Source: Thermogutta sp.
Lineage (GTDB): Bacteria; Planctomycetota; Planctomycetia; Pirellulales; Thermoguttaceae
Assembly: GCF_014359955.1 (NCBI RefSeq)
Contig: NZ_JACIYL010000137.1
Coordinates: 1 to 7,708 of the forward strand
Direction of reading: 5' to 3'
DNA: 7,708 nucleotides
The notes beneath the pieces were generated by a model. It had not been told where the DNA came from, made no database searches, and saw nothing but the letters and a program-made list of their open reading frames with translations. Positions 5,613 through 7,708 of the stretch are shown here, piece after piece (position 1 is the stretch's first letter; each line of letters opens with the position of its first letter). Both the position numbers and the translations under genes were made by a program.

Positions 5613-7708
5613 ATGAAGCGACTGACGCTCTTGGTGGCAACGATTGCTTTGCTGGCGGTGGCCGGGCAGACTGCCATCGCCGTTGATCAAAAAGTACTTC
5701 CGCCGGACTATCGTCTGGACGATGCCCGCTTTGGAAAGCTGAAAACGCTCGACGATTACTTCCCTTTTCATCCGCCCCAGGATTTAAAAACCTGGGAAGT
5801 GCGCCGCGAACGTGTGCAGCGGCAGATTCTCGTGGCCGCCGGGCTCTGGCCCATGCCAGAGCGGCCACCCATCCATGCGGTTATCCACGGGCTTGTCGAT
5901 CGCGGCGATTACACGGTCGAAAAAGTCTATTTCGAGAGTTATCCGGGCTTCTACGTGACCGGCAATCTGTACCGTCCTAAACATGGCAAGAAGCCCTATC
6001 CCGCGGTGCTCTGCCCTCACGGTCACTGGCCGAACGGCCGTTTTTATGATGCCGGCCCGGAGAAGGTTCTCTGGGACATCGTGAACGGAGCCGAGCGTTT
6101 CGAGCGGGGTGGGCGCTATCCGCTCCAGGCGCGATGCGTTCAACTTGCCCGGATGGGCTGCGTTGTCTTTCACTATGACATGGTAGGCTATGCCGACAGC
6201 GTACAACTCCCGCATCGGCCTGGTGTGCGGGCACACATGAACACCCCCACGCGCTGGGGCTATTTCAGCCCTCAGGCCGAGCTTCATCTTCAGAATATGC
6301 TTGGTCTGCAAACGTTCAATTCCATTCGGGCGCTGGATTTTGTGTGCAGCCTGCCCGACGTGGATACCAAACGGATCGGCGTGACCGGGGCGAGCGGTGG
6401 GGGAACCCAGACGTTTCTCCTGTGTGCGGTCGATCCGCGGCCCGCGGTGTCGTTCCCCGCGGTGATGGTCTCCACGGCGATGCAGGGGGGATGCACCTGC
6501 GAGAATGCATGCTATCTGCGGATTGACACCGGCAATGTGGAGTTCGCCGCCCTGTTTGCTCCCAAACCCCTGGGAATGACGGCCGCGGACGACTGGACGA
6601 AGGAGATCGCCACCAAGGGCCTCCCGGAACTCAAGCAGCTCTACAGCCTGTACGGTGTTCCCGACCTGGTGATGGCCAAGGCGTTGCTTCAGTTTCCCCA
6701 CAATTACAACTATGTTTCCAGAGAGGTCATGTATCACTGGATGAACAAGCACCTCCACCTGGGTCTCAAAGAGCCTGTGGTGGAGGAAGACTTTGAGCCG
6801 CTTTCGCGGGAAGAGATGACGGTTTGGGACGACCAGCATCCACGCCCTGAAGGTGGTGAGGAATGGGAGCGGCGGTTCCTGGAAAATCTCACCGCAATCA
6901 CGCAAAAACAGCTCGAATCGCTTATTCCCCAGGACCCGTCCATTTGGGCGGAATTTCGCCGCGTGATCGGCGGTGCCTACGACGTGATGATTGGGCGGCC
7001 GGTCCCCTCGGCGGAGGAAGTGAAGGTCGAGACCCTCCGCTCTGAAAAGCGGGAGGACGGCGAATGGCGGGCGATCGTGCTTAGACAAACGGCCCGTCAC
7101 GAGAGTATCCCCGCGTGGCTCATTCTTCCTCAAGGCGAGATCAAGGCCGCTGTCATCTGGGTGGCGGAGAATGGAAAACAGGATCTGCTGGACAAAGAAG
7201 GCCAGCTTCATCCGGCCGCTGCGCGGTTGTTGCATCAAGGGGCGGCTTTGCTCCTGCCGGATCTCCTGGGACAGGGGGAAGCCACTCCCGATGGAAGGCC
7301 GATCGTCAAAGCCCGCCTTGTGCGAGAGGATTACGCAGGGTACACGTTCGGCTACAACCCACCGATGTTCGCCCAGCGAGTCCACGACATTTTGCTGGCT
7401 GTCCGCGCGGTGAAGATGCTACCTCCGTTGGCCGATCGCCCGCTGGTTGTGATCGGCCTGAAGGGGGCGGGCCACTGGGTGGCCGGTGCTCGCTGTCAGG
7501 CCGGGGGACTGGTTGACCTTGCCATCATCGATACCGGCGGTTTCCGGTTCGCATCAGTCAACGCGTTCGACGATCCCAATTTCTTCCCCGGCGCTGCGAA
7601 ATACTTTGATCTTCCGGGCCTGCTCGCCCTCTCCGCACCGCATGCGTTGTGGTTGGCTGGGGAAAATGGTGAACAAGCACAACTTGTGGGCCAGGTTTAT
7701 CGTGCGGC
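5613..7708 (+). CDS. Secreted two-domain alpha/beta-hydrolase, acetyl-xylan-esterase-like (3' end outside window)
   Basis: This is probably an exported carbohydrate esterase of the acetyl xylan esterase/dienelactone hydrolase type; the substrate is not determined. 698 codons are visible and the frame is still open at the window edge. A signal peptide is clear: KR, then a hydrophobic core (about residues 4-18), then AIA for cleavage near residue 23. The first hydrolase domain has CPHGHW (134-139, oxyanion-hole region), the nucleophile elbow GASGGG with Ser261, a candidate acid at Asp326/Asp327 in AADDWT, and candidate His363 in FPHNYN. Three cysteines sit in GGCTCENAC (C294, C296, C300). From about residue 470 a second hydrolase-like half follows, but its elbow reads GLKGAG (615-620) with Lys in place of Ser. 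The start follows GAGGGTG (about 5600-5606). It is not functionally linked to the flagellar genes. Confidence 0.85.
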   Translation, partial: MKRLTLLVATIALLAVAGQTAIAVDQKVLPPDYRLDDARFGKLKTLDDYFPFHPPQDLKTWEVRRERVQRQILVAAGLWPMPERPPIHAVIHGLVDRGDYTVEKVYFESYPGFYVTGNLYRPKHGKKPYPAVLCPHGHWPNGRFYDAGPEKVLWDIVNGAERFERGGRYPLQARCVQLARMGCVVFHYDMVGYADSVQLPHRPGVRAHMNTPTRWGYFSPQAELHLQNMLGLQTFNSIRALDFVCSLPDVDTKRIGVTGASGGGTQTFLLCAVDPRPAVSFPAVMVSTAMQGGCTCENACYLRIDTGNVEFAALFAPKPLGMTAADDWTKEIATKGLPELKQLYSLYGVPDLVMAKALLQFPHNYNYVSREVMYHWMNKHLHLGLKEPVVEEDFEPLSREEMTVWDDQHPRPEGGEEWERRFLENLTAITQKQLESLIPQDPSIWAEFRRVIGGAYDVMIGRPVPSAEEVKVETLRSEKREDGEWRAIVLRQTARHESIPAWLILPQGEIKAAVIWVAENGKQDLLDKEGQLHPAAARLLHQGAALLLPDLLGQGEATPDGRPIVKARLVREDYAGYTFGYNPPMFAQRVHDILLAVRAVKMLPPLADRPLVVIGLKGAGHWVAGARCQAGGLVDLAIIDTGGFRFASVNAFDDPNFFPGAAKYFDLPGLLALSAPHALWLAGENGEQAQLVGQVYRA

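Noticed and set aside
5784..7385. 533-residue open frame on the minus strand
   Set aside because: It is antisense to the hydrolase gene, whose plus-strand frame has a signal peptide and catalytic motifs. The antisense translation has no recognisable motif and arises from GC-rich codon bias.

Overview
The window looks like part of a planctomycete chromosome, most like a Pirellulales-type organism. This is judged from remembered family likeness: the sigma factor has the wording I associate with planctomycete FliA/WhiG proteins, a two-domain secreted acetyl-xylan-esterase-like hydrolase sits next door, GC is fairly high, and gaps between co-oriented genes are loose. No 16S or database check was possible, so the phylum is likely and the genus is open.

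Bases 1-5034 hold the end of a flagellar cluster, all on the + strand, in the classical order flhA - flhF - flhG - (small membrane protein) - fliA. FlhA (C-terminal cytoplasmic part only) is the export-gate protein of the flagellar type III secretion system. FlhF is an SRP-family GTPase that sets flagellar position and number. The third gene is FlhG/MinD-like and occupies the flhG slot. It keeps the N-terminal DQAxxLR motif that FlhG uses to stimulate FlhF, but both lysines of the deviant Walker A loop are replaced. The fourth gene encodes an unrecognised 82-residue protein with two predicted membrane helices. FliA is the flagellar sigma-28 factor for late flagellar genes. Gaps between these genes are about 150-240 bp, long for one operon, and carry some repeat and promoter-like signals.

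Bases 5035-5612 are intergenic. They hold a terminator-like hairpin with a T-run after fliA. The terminator lies within an antisense stretch with protein-like composition that may be a gene remnant. Next come four copies of a short hairpin element, including a copy pair with compensating base changes, then a 14-bp palindrome, a separate 28-nt near-perfect palindrome, and a possible promoter for the last gene.

Bases 5613-7708 hold the 5' part of a large secreted alpha/beta-hydrolase gene that runs off the window. Its first hydrolase domain has a plausible catalytic triad. A second hydrolase-like half has lost the nucleophile serine. This gene has no evident link to motility and is separated from the flagellar cluster by the repeat-rich spacer.

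No tRNA, rRNA, CRISPR array, transposase or other complete mobile element was seen. The most unusual points are the FlhG homologue without Walker A lysines and the covarying hairpin repeat family.
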